From positions 1-64,000 of the forward strand of contig CAZXMO010000003.1 in the NCBI GenBank assembly GCA_964641125.1: DNA of 64,000 nt, written 5' to 3'. Source of the stretch: JBKHAJ01 sp964641125 (GTDB taxonomy: Bacteria; Spirochaetota; Spirochaetia; SPDA01; CAZSGZ01). The notes beneath the pieces were generated by a model that was not told where the DNA came from, did not search any database, and was given only the letters and a program-made list of their open reading frames with translations. This document shows, in pieces, positions 43,108 to 51,419 of the stretch (positions within the stretch are counted from its first letter, which is position 1; each line of letters begins with the position of its first letter). The translations under genes were made by a program, and so were the position numbers.

Positions 43108-44126
43108 AGCTCATGCTCGAGGAGTACCCGGTAGGTATCCGTGCTCATGGCATCGGTTATACCCTTTTCGATTTCCGAAAAAGCCACCGTCTCGGAGATC
43201 AGGGGCTCCACATCAATCTTCCCGAAACCGATCAGCCGGACGGCCTGAAGAAAATCGTGTTCGGTCCTCCCCTCGCTCCCGGTCACTAAGACCTCGTTCC
43301 GGTGAAGGGTATTCGCGTCGATGGGAAAGGGAAGCTTTTCGTTGTAGGAGGTGTAGATGTTGAGCCTCCCGACCTTTCCGACGGCGTCGAAACCGTTCTC
43401 GAGGGCCGCCGGTGCCGGTGAGGTGATGATACAGACGTCGGCGCCTCTTCCGTCGGTCTCCTCTTTGAGCACCGCCGCCGGGTCTTCCCGGGTCGGATCG
43501 ATTGCTCGGTAGGCCCCGAGCTTTTCGGCCAATGCAAGCCTGTCGGTATCGGGATCGGAAACAAACACCCTCGCCCCCATGCATAGGGCCGTCAGCTGAT
43601 GCATGATCCCCATCGGTCCCGCACCCACTATCAAAACATCCTCGGCCAAAGCCAGATCCACCTTCTTGAGACTCCTGATGCAGCATGCCACCGGTTCCGA
43701 AAAGGCGGCCGCCCGGAAGCTCATCGAATCGGGGATGGGATAGATCTGTGACCCCCTGACCGTGATGTATTCGCCGAAACCTCCCAAGACCTTCTGCCCC
43801 TTCTTGAAGCGGTTCGCGCACATGTTCGACTGCCCGGTCCGGCAGTAGTAGCACTCACCGCACCGGGTCACCAGATCGACGGCGACCCGGGTACCCGGCG
43901 CATACTGCCCGATGACCGCCGACCCGGTCTCTACGACCTCTCCCGAAGCCTCATGACCCGGGATAATCGGGTAGTAGATCTTCATGTCTCCCCTATAGAG
44001 ACGCTGCTCCAGGGTGCAGATGCCGCAATTCTTGAGCTTTACCAATACCTCGTTATCGGTGACCGCGGGGGTGTCCACCTCCCGCACCTCGATTTTTTTG
44101 ACCTCCGTAAGGACTGCCGCTTTCAT
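43104..44126 (-). CDS. Zinc-dependent medium-chain alcohol/polyol dehydrogenase
   Basis: A 340-residue MDR-family dehydrogenase. The catalytic zinc site is CGICTLEQRLYRG and GHEASGEVVE. The structural zinc site is CGECYYCRTGQSNMC. The NAD-binding GAGPMGIMHQL follows. It resembles sorbitol/threonine dehydrogenases. The start was set at ATG 44126, preceded by AAGGAG, rather than the upstream in-frame start. It overlaps the permease gene and the kinase gene by 4 bases each. It probably oxidises a sugar alcohol to the ketose used by the kinase. Confidence 0.85.
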   Translation of the reverse strand: MKAAVLTEVKKIEVREVDTPAVTDNEVLVKLKNCGICTLEQRLYRGDMKIYYPIIPGHEASGEVVETGSAVIGQYAPGTRVAVDLVTRCGECYYCRTGQSNMCANRFKKGQKVLGGFGEYITVRGSQIYPIPDSMSFRAAAFSEPVACCIRSLKKVDLALAEDVLIVGAGPMGIMHQLTALCMGARVFVSDPDTDRLALAEKLGAYRAIDPTREDPAAVLKEETDGRGADVCIITSPAPAALENGFDAVGKVGRLNIYTSYNEKLPFPIDANTLHRNEVLVTGSEGRTEHDFLQAVRLIGFGKIDVEPLISETVAFSEIEKGITDAMSTDTYRVLLEHEL

Positions 44127-45034
44127 GATCTCTGCTCCTTCTTGTAGTATTTCCAAATGCTGAACCCGATCATCGCAATAACCGTAATTATATAGGGGAA
44201 AGCGAGGATAAAATCAGCGGGGATATTGATCGCCCCCTGAGCGAAGTTGGATATGCTTTCGGCGAAACCGAACACCAGAGAGGCGATGAGGATGCCGTAG
44301 GGGTTCTTGTTCCCCAGGTAGATTGCCACGAGGGCTATCCAGCCCCTTCCCGCGGTGATCTCCGGCACGAAGGCGCCCATGTTGAGGGTAAGCAGCGCTC
44401 CGGCCAATCCGCAGGTAAACCCGGATATCAGTATGCCGTAGAGCTGGTAACGCCGGGGCTTGAGTCCGAGGGATGTAATCGTCTCCGGGCTCAAGCCCGT
44501 CCCCCGGATCCTCAACCCGAAAGGAGTCCTGTATATGACGACCGCGGCGAGGACCACCACGAGCCAGCTCAAGTACACGAAGACGTTGTGGCCGAAGAAG
44601 ATATCGCCGAGTACCGGTATCTTCTGGATCGCGGGAACCGTCAGCTCAGGGAGCCGGGGGAGATTCTCGAAACGTACGACTCCCTTGTTTCCGAAGATCT
44701 GAAAAGCAAGGACCACCGTAATGCCTGCGGCGAAGAGATTGGTGGCGAGCCCGGTAATAAATATATTCGCCTTCAAGTAGAGGCTCACTGCCCCGAAGAT
44801 ATAGGCCATGATGAGGGCGGCGAGGATTCCTAAGAGTATTCCCAACAGAAGGCTTCCCGTAGCGGCAACAAAGACGACGCTGAAGAATGCCCCGATGAGC
44901 ATGAGCCCCTCTAAGGCTATGTTGAGCATCCCGGCGAGCTCGGTAAAGAGCCCGCCTATAGCCGCAAGAAGGAAGGGGGTCATGATCCCGATAGTGTTAT
45001 GGAGTAAGGGTATTGCGAAGGATGAATTGTTCAT
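44123..45034 (-). CDS. BmpA-type ABC transporter permease (second subunit)
   Basis: A 303-residue membrane protein of the branched-chain/sugar/nucleoside permease family (YufQ/NupC-like partner of BmpA systems), with about nine helices. The signature run FTELAGMLNIALEGLMLIGAF near the N-terminus and GWIALVAIYLGNKNPYGILI near 240 are typical. It pairs with the larger permease encoded immediately upstream (4-base overlap). Confidence 0.88.
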   Translation of the reverse strand: MNNSSFAIPLLHNTIGIMTPFLLAAIGGLFTELAGMLNIALEGLMLIGAFFSVVFVAATGSLLLGILLGILAALIMAYIFGAVSLYLKANIFITGLATNLFAAGITVVLAFQIFGNKGVVRFENLPRLPELTVPAIQKIPVLGDIFFGHNVFVYLSWLVVVLAAVVIYRTPFGLRIRGTGLSPETITSLGLKPRRYQLYGILISGFTCGLAGALLTLNMGAFVPEITAGRGWIALVAIYLGNKNPYGILIASLVFGFAESISNFAQGAINIPADFILAFPYIITVIAMIGFSIWKYYKKEQRS

Positions 45035-46080
45035 ACGACCGCTTTCCTCCTCGATTGAAACAGGGTGTAGAGGGCCTGGGCGGTGACTAAGTAGAATATA
45101 ATCGATTGAGCCACCGCGGCTATTTCGAAGGTCACATCGGAATGGAGCATAGCCGCCTTCGCTCCGGCGTCGAGATAGGCGAAGAACAGCGCCGCGGGGA
45201 TTACAGCCACGGGATTGTTCTTAGCGATCAGGGCCACGGCGATTCCGTTCCAGCCCATGCCGCCGGTCATCCCCTTAAGAGCACGGTAATGGGTTCCGAG
45301 CACCGTCACCCCTCCCGCGACCCCGTGAAGACCCCCGCTTATCACCATGGGGAGCACGAGATACTTAGAGACGCTTATTCCTCCGTACCGGGCGAAGTTA
45401 CGGTTGATGCCGCACATCCTCATCTCGTACCCCCAATGGGACTTATTCATGAAAAAGTAGACAGCTCCCGCGGTGAGGACAGCGAAGACGATGCTTATAT
45501 CGAGCTTCGAAGGCTTGAAAATCTGGAGGAGTCTGTACTGTTCACCTATCGCCCTGGTCGCGAGAAGGTTGTTCTCCGGATCGTCGAGGGGCCCGGTAAT
45601 AAAATAGTTGACGATCAGGATCACCGCGGAAGAGATCAGGAATGACGATATGAGCTCGTCGGTCCCCCACTTCATCCTGAAGAAACCCGACAATCCGGCG
45701 AGGAGCGCTCCCGCCGCGCACGCCGTAATAATCGCTAGGATTCCGCCGGCATATCCGTTCGCCCCGGGCAGGTACAGACAGATTACCGTGGTAATCAGCG
45801 CCCCCGTATATGCCTGTCCCTCTCCTCCGAGATTGAAGACCGCCGACTTGAAGGCCACGGCTATACCGAGTCCCGTAAAGATGAGAGGTGTGGCGACATT
45901 GAGCATATTTCCGAAATAGTAGGGATTAGTGAAGGGGCCGACGAAAAAGTAGTAAATCGTTCTTCCCGGAGACTTGCTCAAAAAGAAGATAAGGAGGATG
46001 ACGAAGACGAAAGAGATTATGAGAGTCAGCGTCAGCCCGAGAGTGTTGCTAAAGATGTCGGTGAGTTTTCGTTTTCTCAT
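45031..46080 (-). CDS. BmpA-type ABC transporter permease (first subunit)
   Basis: A 349-residue permease (YufP-like). The family motif is AVFNLGGEGQAYTGAL near residue 85. GLSGFFRMKWGTDELISSFL and GGMGWNGIAVALIAKNNP are also characteristic. Start and stop overlap neighbouring genes by 4 bases, so the transporter genes are translationally coupled. With the second permease and the two-domain ATPase it should form a nucleoside-type importer. Confidence 0.88.
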   Translation of the reverse strand: MRKRKLTDIFSNTLGLTLTLIISFVFVILLIFFLSKSPGRTIYYFFVGPFTNPYYFGNMLNVATPLIFTGLGIAVAFKSAVFNLGGEGQAYTGALITTVICLYLPGANGYAGGILAIITACAAGALLAGLSGFFRMKWGTDELISSFLISSAVILIVNYFITGPLDDPENNLLATRAIGEQYRLLQIFKPSKLDISIVFAVLTAGAVYFFMNKSHWGYEMRMCGINRNFARYGGISVSKYLVLPMVISGGLHGVAGGVTVLGTHYRALKGMTGGMGWNGIAVALIAKNNPVAVIPAALFFAYLDAGAKAAMLHSDVTFEIAAVAQSIIFYLVTAQALYTLFQSRRKAVV

Positions 46081-47627
46081 GTTTCCCCGTCCTCATATTC
46101 GGTTTCGCCGTAGTCGTCACGGATGCCGAGCATGTATTCTCCTATGAGCTCCTTGGACATATCGGAATCATTGGCCCGCCTGCATACCACCCGTCCCCGA
46201 TACATGACGACGATGGTGTCCGCAATGCCGAGGATCTCATCGAGATTCGAAGATATCATAAGGACCCCGCACCCCCGTTCTCTCAGCTCGAGAATCTTTT
46301 CGTACACGAACTGACTGCTCGCAACGTCCAGTCCCCAGGTCGGTTCCGAAAAAACGATGAAATCGGTCCGTGTTGCCAGCTCCCGGGCGAGGATTACCTT
46401 CTGAATATTTCCTCCCGATAAGGTCCCGATGGGAGCCGAAGAGGTCCCGTCGATGGAGAACTGCTCGATGAGGGAATCGGTGAAATCCTGAACGTCCTTA
46501 CCCCGGATAATTCCTCCCCGAATAAAATCGTGATGCCGGGAGATCATGATGTTCTCCCTGACCGAGGCGACGGAGCTCGAACCCCTCTGCAGCCGGTCGG
46601 CGGGGACATAGGCAAGCCCCCGTTCTCTGAGATCGAGGGTGGGCAATCCCGTTACGTCTTCTCCTCCGAATATGTACCGGCCGGAGTCGGCCCTTCTCAG
46701 TCCCGTGACGACGTCTTCGAGCTCACCTAAGCCGTTACCGCCCACTCCCGCGACCCCTAGGACCTCACAAGAACGTACGGTGAGGTTGACTCCGTCGAGC
46801 AAGGGTCTGCCATGACCGAATTGACGGAGGGTGATATCCTCAAGCTCGACGACGGGGGTGCCGCAGGCCTTCTTCTCTTTCCTGATCTGAAACAGGACCT
46901 CCCGGCCGACCATAAGCTTGGAGAGCTCCTTTTCCGAGACCTCCGAGGTTTTTTTGAGGGCGACTACCCTTCCCTTCCGCATGACGGTGACTCTGTCGGA
47001 GATACGTTTTACCTCGCCGAGCTTGTGGGTGATGATAATTATAGTCTTTCCCTGGGACCGCAGTCGCCGGAGAGTATCGAACAACGCCTCTATTTCCTGC
47101 TCTGTGAGGACCGAGGTCGGTTCGTCAAGGATGAGGAGATCCACCTTCCTGTAGAGCATCTTGACGATCTCCACCTGCTGCATCTGCCCGACCGTCAGGC
47201 TTTCAACCCGTTTTCGGGCATCGATGCTGAAACCGTGGTTCTCGATCACCTCCCCGACCCGCTTCCGGGACTCCTGTCTGTTGATAAAAAGCCCCCGTTT
47301 GACCGGCTCGATACCGAGGACGACATTCTCCGCGACGCTAAACTCCGGTACCAGCTTGAAATGCTGATGGACCATTCCTATACCGAGATTATTCGCATCC
47401 AAGGGGGTGCGAATTTCCCGTTCCTCACCGTCGAGGAAAATTTTTCCCCCGTCAGGATGCTCGAGTCCGTAGAGAACCTTCATGAGGGTTGATTTTCCCG
47501 CTCCGTTCTCTCCGACTATGGCATGAATCTCCTGAGGGTTAACCTCCAGAGTAACCGAATCGTTCGCCTTGAGCTCTTTCTGCCGGTAAATTTTCGTTAT
47601 GTCTTCCATCCGCAGATACGGTCTCAT
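46077..47627 (-). CDS. Two-domain ABC ATPase of the BmpA-type importer
   Basis: A 516-residue protein with two ABC domains, as in nucleoside/ribose importers. The first has Walker A GENGAGKST, signature LTVGQMQQVEIVKML and Walker B LLILDEPTSVL. The second has a degenerate Walker A (GVGGNGLGE), signature LSGGNIQKVILARELA and FSEPTWGLDVAS. The start was set at ATG 47627, six bases after GGAG; an in-frame TTG 12 bases upstream is an alternative. A strong hairpin lies between bmpA and this gene. Confidence 0.9.
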   Translation of the reverse strand: MRPYLRMEDITKIYRQKELKANDSVTLEVNPQEIHAIVGENGAGKSTLMKVLYGLEHPDGGKIFLDGEEREIRTPLDANNLGIGMVHQHFKLVPEFSVAENVVLGIEPVKRGLFINRQESRKRVGEVIENHGFSIDARKRVESLTVGQMQQVEIVKMLYRKVDLLILDEPTSVLTEQEIEALFDTLRRLRSQGKTIIIITHKLGEVKRISDRVTVMRKGRVVALKKTSEVSEKELSKLMVGREVLFQIRKEKKACGTPVVELEDITLRQFGHGRPLLDGVNLTVRSCEVLGVAGVGGNGLGELEDVVTGLRRADSGRYIFGGEDVTGLPTLDLRERGLAYVPADRLQRGSSSVASVRENIMISRHHDFIRGGIIRGKDVQDFTDSLIEQFSIDGTSSAPIGTLSGGNIQKVILARELATRTDFIVFSEPTWGLDVASSQFVYEKILELRERGCGVLMISSNLDEILGIADTIVVMYRGRVVCRRANDSDMSKELIGEYMLGIRDDYGETEYEDGET

Positions 47628-47641
47628 AGGTTTCTCCAAAT

Positions 47642-47668
47642 ACCTTCGGGGGACGAGCCCCCGAAGGT
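47642..47668 (-). promoter_or_regulatory. Intercistronic stem-loop between the binding protein and ATPase genes
   Basis: An 11-bp perfect stem, ACCTTCGGGGG (47642-47652) with CCCCCGAAGGT (47658-47668) and a 5-base loop. There is no U tract on the minus strand, so it is more likely an mRNA stabiliser or partial attenuator that raises the binding-protein level over the membrane subunits. Confidence 0.75.
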
Positions 47669-47683
47669 TTGTAAAGGGTTTCT

Positions 47684-48769
47684 TTAGAACTCAGGGACCG
47701 GAAAACTCAGTTCTCCGTTTCGCATCTTCTTTACGACCACCGACATCTCTTCCCGAACCGACTCGGGAACGGTTTCCCTATAGATAGCGCTGTCGTCGGC
47801 AAAGTCGACGTATCCCCCCTCGGTGTCCAGCACATCGGCACTCCCCCATGAGACGTCTCCTTCGATCGCCCTCTTGACGGTCTCGTAGGTCGCCCTGTCC
47901 TGATAGAGGACGCCGCAGCCGACGATAGTCCCCGGGGCGATGTCGTATTCCTCGGCATCGAAGTACAGGACATACTTGTTCCGTTCCTGCGCCGCCTTGA
48001 TGGTACCCTGATTTGCTCCCCCGGCAATGGTCAATATTATGTCCACTCCCGCGTCGAACATGCTGTTCGCCAGGTCGGAGGCCTTGTTCGCGTCGTACCA
48101 GTTACCGATGACCCGGTAGTCTACGGTAATTCCCGGGTCGACCGCTTCGAAGCCCATCTTGTATCCGGGGCGCATCATCTTAAGCAGTGCGGGATACTCC
48201 TGGGCTACGATCATTCCGACCTTGAGGTCCCCGTTGGCTCCCTCCATGTCGCTTGTGGTAACCAGTCCGCCCATGTACCCCATGAAGTAGGCCTGTTCCA
48301 CCTGGTTGTACATGACCGTGTACATTTGAGGATTTCCCTCCATGTAGGCGTCCATGATGATGAACTTTTGGTCGGTGAAGGCTTCCATGACCTCCATGGC
48401 GACGAAGGGCATCGCGGGATTCGATGAAAGGATAAACTCGTACTCTCCGGTCGCGGCTAGGGACGTGAGTTTTTCGCCCCATTCGGCCTGGTTGAATCCC
48501 CCTTCCACGACCTTGACCGTTACATGGTCGTATTCAGAAGCGGCCCTTTCGGCTCCCGATACCAGCTCCTCGTACAAGGGGCTTCCCGCGACGACCCCGG
48601 GGACGAAGATGCCTATGTCTACCGGTTCCATCTTTTCGGCGGTCTCCGCCTTTTCCTCGGTCTTCATGCTCTGCTCGGGTTCTTCCTGGCCCCCACCGGC
48701 AAAGGCAAGGGGAGTAAGGAAGCACAGGACCACGAGAACCGTAATCACAATACGCACACTCTTTTTCAT
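47684..48769 (-). CDS. BmpA/PnrA-family substrate-binding protein
   Basis: A 361-residue exported solute-binding protein. The signal peptide is MKKSVRIVITVLVVLCFL with cleavage before GGGQEE; there is no lipobox cysteine. An acidic spacer follows and then DIGIFVPGVVAGSPLYEELV. ILSSNPAMPFVAMEVMEAF, AYFMGYMGGLV, TIAGGANQGTIKAAQERNKYV and GCGVLYQDRATYETVKRAI match BmpA/Med/PnrA proteins, which bind purine nucleosides in spirochaetes. AAAGGAG precedes the ATG. It follows the PreA-like gene after a hairpin. Confidence 0.88.
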   Translation of the reverse strand: MKKSVRIVITVLVVLCFLTPLAFAGGGQEEPEQSMKTEEKAETAEKMEPVDIGIFVPGVVAGSPLYEELVSGAERAASEYDHVTVKVVEGGFNQAEWGEKLTSLAATGEYEFILSSNPAMPFVAMEVMEAFTDQKFIIMDAYMEGNPQMYTVMYNQVEQAYFMGYMGGLVTTSDMEGANGDLKVGMIVAQEYPALLKMMRPGYKMGFEAVDPGITVDYRVIGNWYDANKASDLANSMFDAGVDIILTIAGGANQGTIKAAQERNKYVLYFDAEEYDIAPGTIVGCGVLYQDRATYETVKRAIEGDVSWGSADVLDTEGGYVDFADDSAIYRETVPESVREEMSVVVKKMRNGELSFPVPEF

Positions 48770-48794
48770 GATACACTCCTTTGAAAATATTCCG

Positions 48795-48813
48795 GCGGTT
48801 TCAACGAAACCGC
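48795..48813 (-). terminator. Stem-loop just after the PreA-like gene
   Basis: A perfect 8-bp stem GCGGTTTC/GAAACCGC with a 3-base loop, one base after the PreA-like stop codon on the minus strand. It is followed by CGGAATATTTTC, a weak U-rich tail. It may terminate part of the transcripts or protect the upstream mRNA. Confidence 0.5.
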
Positions 48814-48814
48814 G

Positions 48815-49993
48815 TTATCGGTAATAATTCTGTTCTATCGCATCGCTCGGACACACGCTGACGCAGAGTCCGCACCCGATGCATCGTTCAGCCCTTACAC
48901 GGGCCTTCTCTTCCATGATTATCGCCTCGTACGCGCAGGCCCGGACGCACCGTCCGCAGGCGATGCACGCCTCGGGGGCTATCACCGCGGGCACCGGTTC
49001 GGTTACCGCCTGCATCCCCCGTTGTTTTCTCCGTTTTATCCTGCGGATAGTGAGGCCCCGGATCTCATCGAGACTCCCGTACCCGTACTTTTCGAGGATT
49101 GCCGGGATTTTTTCGATTATCCGGCTGTAGGCGTCCTCTCCCGCGATATGGCCCGCCGTGCACACTCCGACTAGGGTCGCCCCGGCCATGACGTAACGAA
49201 TTACGTCCTCCGCGGAAGAGGCGCCTCCGATTCCGATGACCGGCAGGTCCACGGTCATAGCCGCCTCGAGGACCATCCTCAAGGTTATGGGCATAATGGC
49301 CGCTCCGGTCAGGCCTCCAACGCCCCGGGGCCCCCCTAACGCCGGCTCACCGGTCCGTATGTCTATGGATAGAGCGGGGCCCAATGCATCCGAGCATGCT
49401 ATCCCGTCGGCCCCCGCCTCGCTGACTCCTTCCGCCCATTGCCTGACGATGTTGAAAAAGGTCCCCGAAAGCTTGACGACTATGGGGATATCCACCGCCC
49501 GCTTCATGAGACGGACCGATTCCTTCATAGGGGTGAGGTCGGTCAGCTTCGGCTCGGGAAACGGCATGTCAGGATACATGGCGCACAGGATTTCACCCAT
49601 GTGAGGGCAATGGGTGGGGAGCATGATCATCTCGGCTCCGGCCGATTCCGCCTTTGCCGCGAGATCCGCCGCCTCTTCGGGAGTAAAACCCGCGAGGTTC
49701 GCGATGACCCGGGACCTCCCCTCCCGGGCCCGGGAGATCCCCTCGGAAAACCAATATTCCGCAGTCTTGTCGCTTCCGAACACCGAGTTGACCATTCCGG
49801 AAGGAACGGCTGAAAAACAGGGAAGCACGTCGGTTGCCGGTTGGGATACAATGGTCTTGGTACAGATCCCCGCGACTCCCGATTCTCCCGTCGCCCGCAT
49901 GACGTCCCCGTCCCGGCCGTGTACCCCCGCGGGTACGATGACCGGGTTTTTAAACTCGATTCCGCAGAAATTCGTCTTCAGATCACTACCCAT
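48815..49993 (-). CDS. PreA-like dihydroorotate/dihydropyrimidine dehydrogenase subunit with two [4Fe-4S]
   Basis: A 392-residue protein. Residues 1-320 form a dihydroorotate dehydrogenase-type FMN barrel (FCGIEFKNPVIVPAG, VVKLSGTFFNIV, GIGGASSAEDVIRYVMAGATLVGVCT). The C-terminus carries a ferredoxin domain with CIACGRCVRAC and CIGCGLCVSVC. This is the architecture of PreA of dihydropyrimidine dehydrogenase. The PreT partner is not in the window, so the electron partner could be the ferredoxin in the same array. It overlaps the amidohydrolase gene by 8 bases. It may reduce or oxidise a heterocycle such as a pyrimidine or a purine-derived intermediate. Confidence 0.82.
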   Translation of the reverse strand: MGSDLKTNFCGIEFKNPVIVPAGVHGRDGDVMRATGESGVAGICTKTIVSQPATDVLPCFSAVPSGMVNSVFGSDKTAEYWFSEGISRAREGRSRVIANLAGFTPEEAADLAAKAESAGAEMIMLPTHCPHMGEILCAMYPDMPFPEPKLTDLTPMKESVRLMKRAVDIPIVVKLSGTFFNIVRQWAEGVSEAGADGIACSDALGPALSIDIRTGEPALGGPRGVGGLTGAAIMPITLRMVLEAAMTVDLPVIGIGGASSAEDVIRYVMAGATLVGVCTAGHIAGEDAYSRIIEKIPAILEKYGYGSLDEIRGLTIRRIKRRKQRGMQAVTEPVPAVIAPEACIACGRCVRACAYEAIIMEEKARVRAERCIGCGLCVSVCPSDAIEQNYYR

Positions 49994-51419
49994 TCGTCAC
50001 CTCGATTCCGTTTCGACCCCACAGTTTTCGTGCCTCTTCGCTACAGCACAATCTCATCTCTTCCTCGTCCACCCGGACGGCCCGGCCTCCCTCGACGAGC
50101 TTTTCTCCCGCGACGAAGACGGTGTCCACGTTCCGGCCCTGAAAGGTCATTGTGAGGTATGATATAACCGAAACCGGCGTCACCGGAACGGGTGAATCCG
50201 GCTTGATGATGATCAGATCGGCCTGTTTTCCCGCCGCCAGGCTTCCTACCGCATTTTCCATCCCCAGTGCCCTCGCCCCATGAGAGAGGGCCAGATCGAC
50301 CGCCTGAAAGGGGGGAAGAACCGCCGGGTCCGCCCGATGCGCCTTGTGGAGGAGATAGGCGTACCGAATGTATTCGGCTGTGTCTAACGTAAAGAAGCAG
50401 TCGTGTCCCAACGAGACGTTTATGTTCCGTTCCATCATTTCCGGAACCCTCGCCACCCCGTTTCCGCCCAAGGAATTGGTCATCGGGGTGTGGGCGACGT
50501 TGACTTCGTTCCGGGCCAAGATATCCAGGTCCTCATCGGACAGATCGATGCAGTGGGCCGCCACCACATCCGGTCCTAATAGCCCGCATTCTTCGAGGAG
50601 GGCGGGGGCCGATTTTCCATATTTCTCCACCAGGAAGGTTCGGGGAATTTCCGCGATGTGAATCTGCATTCCCAAGGAAAATCGGTCGGCCAATTCCCGG
50701 GCGCGCCGCAGGGTTTCGGGGGAATTCGTATACGCGGTATGGACTCCCATTCTCACCGTGACCCGTTCCCCCCCCGGGAAGCTCCCCTCCTTTGCAAGCC
50801 GGCTGGAGATGAGATCCGCCGCTTTCAAGTTTTCTTCGAAACCCTTCTCCGCCATACCGGGGTCGAGCTTTTCGTTGATCGAAATACCGGGGATACGTTC
50901 GGTCACCTCATATCCTATTTGGGCCCGCAGACCGATCTCCCGAACCGCGGTAAGGGAAGCCTGGAGGGGGCTCTCGAACCGCCCGTCGCCGTTCAAACCG
51001 TTCGGCGCCTCCACGAGCTCGCAGACGGTGGTGGTCCCGTGTTTGAGCATCTTCATTCCGGCGTAGCGGGTTGCGGCGTAAATGCCCTCGCAGGTGGTTA
51101 TATCCTCGAGCCATTCCCACCCCATCTTCTGGAGCATGTCCCAAAAGCTCTTAAGCCGGGTCACGTCCACCGGCTGATTGTGTCCAAGAACGTAGGGCAT
51201 GTGGGTGTGGGTAATGATGAAACCCGGCATAATTATACCCCCCGCGGCATCCACCGTCTCTGACGCTTCGGGGTGCGCGGAAAGAACATCCCTTTCCGGT
51301 CCCACCGCGACGATTCTGCCGTCTTCCACCGCCACCGCACCTGGAGAAAATATTTCTCCACGAAGCAGATCGGGCTCGCAGGTCAGAACCAGTCCGTTCT
51401 TCAGTATCGTATCAGCCAT
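49986..51419 (-). CDS. SsnA/TrzN-type amidohydrolase (aminohydrolase)
   Basis: A 477-residue metal-dependent amidohydrolase. Visible metal ligands are HTHMP near residue 73, HIAE near 244, AHCIDLS near 285 and GHDC near 330. The C-terminal AVGSLAAGKQADLIII is typical of cytosine/guanine/atrazine-type deaminases. It most resembles SsnA, a gene found beside molybdenum hydroxylases in purine-degradation clusters. It probably deaminates or opens a nitrogen heterocycle. It overlaps the XDH large-subunit gene by 8 bases. Confidence 0.82.
   Translation of the reverse strand: MADTILKNGLVLTCEPDLLRGEIFSPGAVAVEDGRIVAVGPERDVLSAHPEASETVDAAGGIIMPGFIITHTHMPYVLGHNQPVDVTRLKSFWDMLQKMGWEWLEDITTCEGIYAATRYAGMKMLKHGTTTVCELVEAPNGLNGDGRFESPLQASLTAVREIGLRAQIGYEVTERIPGISINEKLDPGMAEKGFEENLKAADLISSRLAKEGSFPGGERVTVRMGVHTAYTNSPETLRRARELADRFSLGMQIHIAEIPRTFLVEKYGKSAPALLEECGLLGPDVVAAHCIDLSDEDLDILARNEVNVAHTPMTNSLGGNGVARVPEMMERNINVSLGHDCFFTLDTAEYIRYAYLLHKAHRADPAVLPPFQAVDLALSHGARALGMENAVGSLAAGKQADLIIIKPDSPVPVTPVSVISYLTMTFQGRNVDTVFVAGEKLVEGGRAVRVDEEEMRLCCSEEARKLWGRNGIEVTNG

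Noticed and set aside
48795..48813. Definite transcription terminator between the PreA-like and BmpA-like genes
   Set aside because: The stem is good but the following tail is only weakly U-rich, so full termination is not supported.
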